NCBI GenBank assembly: GCA_023238725.1
Contig: CM041553.1
Coordinates: 14,939,001 to 15,003,000 of the forward strand
Length of the DNA: 64,000 nt
Direction: 5' to 3'
DNA from: Scortum barcoo
Taxonomy: Eukaryota; Chordata; Actinopteri; Centrarchiformes; Terapontidae
Notes under the pieces: model-generated
Told to the model about the DNA's origin: nothing
The model's database searches: none
The model's input: the letters and a program-made list of their open reading frames with translations, nothing else
Shown: positions 63,250-64,000 of the stretch, in pieces
Layout of the letters: every line of letters begins with the position of its first letter
Numbering within the stretch: the first letter of the stretch is position 1
Position numbers and translations under genes: made by a program

Positions 63250-64000
63250 CTGCAGCAAGGCAAATTCTTGTTACTTCTCAATACTGGAATGAAATTTCAC
63301 CATCCCACAGGACTTTTTTTGTGAACTGCTTCTGAACTAGTATTCTGACTAAAATATGATGATGATTAAAATCTATATTGTGCCTCTTTTGGAGTTAAAG
63401 AAGCTGTGAAGTTATCCAGTTATTTAAAAATAGTCACAAGCACTTTTATATTACAGAAAAATGGAATGAGTCATATTTCTTAGATTGTGCAGGTGATTAA
63501 TTCGATGCAAGTTATTAGACAAGACAATGGACATTATTCAAAATGGAGCTTTATCATTTACACAGTTGCAACAGAAAGAGAAACTTTTGCTTGCCTATTA
63601 GATTTTGTTAAATGACACAGAACTCTCATTGGGGTCCTGACGTAATTCTCGACAATAACAGAGTTTAAAAATCCTTAACACGTGTACAGCATTTATTTAT
63701 TTGTTTGTAAGTGCAGTTATTTCAAGTCAATGGCTATGTGAATTTCCCACCTAAAATGTATGTGATATATTTGGCCCATTTTCAACTTTAAGTTAAAATG
63801 GCAAATTATCTTAAAAACAACAATCCTTGTAAATTCAAGTCCACTTTAAACTGCTGGTAGTCCTACAGGGATTTCACTCTTTACATTGTGAGACTATGAA
63901 TCATGTATGTAAGCAGCTCTTCCACTTGCCACTCCAATATAGAAATACATTACATAACAGACTTTTGCAACTCATAAAAGTGTAGTAAAAAAAACTTAAC
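63250..64000 (-). other. aimp1: Partial aimp1 upstream intron at window edge
   Basis: The sequence upstream of the coiled-coil exon is AT-rich and contains no peptide resembling the AIMP1 N-terminus, so it is most simply intronic. Confidence 0.6.

Overview
The window reads as vertebrate nuclear DNA, most probably from a percomorph (spiny-rayed) teleost. It is AT-rich and gene-poor. Its genes are split by GT-AG introns, and it carries microsatellites and several interspersed repeat families I recognise as typical of percomorph fish. Nothing prokaryotic is present: no operons, CRISPR arrays, phage or IS elements.

Two protein-coding genes are supported. On the + strand is a complete dkk2 (Dickkopf-2, secreted Wnt/LRP6 antagonist): four coding exons between 15314 and 26587, 738 coding nt, 245 aa, with all splice phases compatible. 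It has a plausible GC-box/TATA promoter near 14.86-14.90 kb and a long AU-rich 3' UTR ending near a poly(A) signal at 28449. On the - strand, running off the right edge, is the C-terminal ~88% of aimp1 (p43/EMAP II precursor, scaffold of the multi-tRNA-synthetase complex): five coding exons between 63249 and 55086. The initiator exon lies beyond 64000. The 3' ends of the two genes face each other across about 26.5 kb. As far as I recall, DKK2 and AIMP1 are also neighbours in mammals, so this looks like conserved synteny. No GIMD1-like P-loop exon is visible between them.

Layout: 1-14.85 kb, gene-poor sequence upstream of dkk2 with two copies of a MITE-like family, an L2-like LINE tail, microsatellites and one possible decayed coding fragment; 14.85-28.5 kb, dkk2 with an 8.6-kb first intron holding a long AT microsatellite, a GC/CpG-richer unique block that is a regulatory candidate, and a decayed percomorph repeat; 28.5-54.9 kb, intergenic, with at least four repeat insertions, a near-perfect 37-nt palindrome, a CA/CT-rich tract and a short CGGAC tandem array; 54.9-64 kb, aimp1, with a tRNA-derived SINE 50 bp inside one intron and another MITE fragment.

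The two genes do not act in one pathway. dkk2 acts outside the cell on Wnt co-receptors; aimp1 is cytosolic translation machinery with a secreted cytokine derivative known from mammals. I found no convincing new biological system. The most checkable oddities are the palindrome at 36195-36231, the missing mammalian-type Asp cleavage site in the EMAP II precursor, the aimp1 stop codon lying inside an AATAAA hexamer, and the paired Pumilio sites and uORFs of dkk2.
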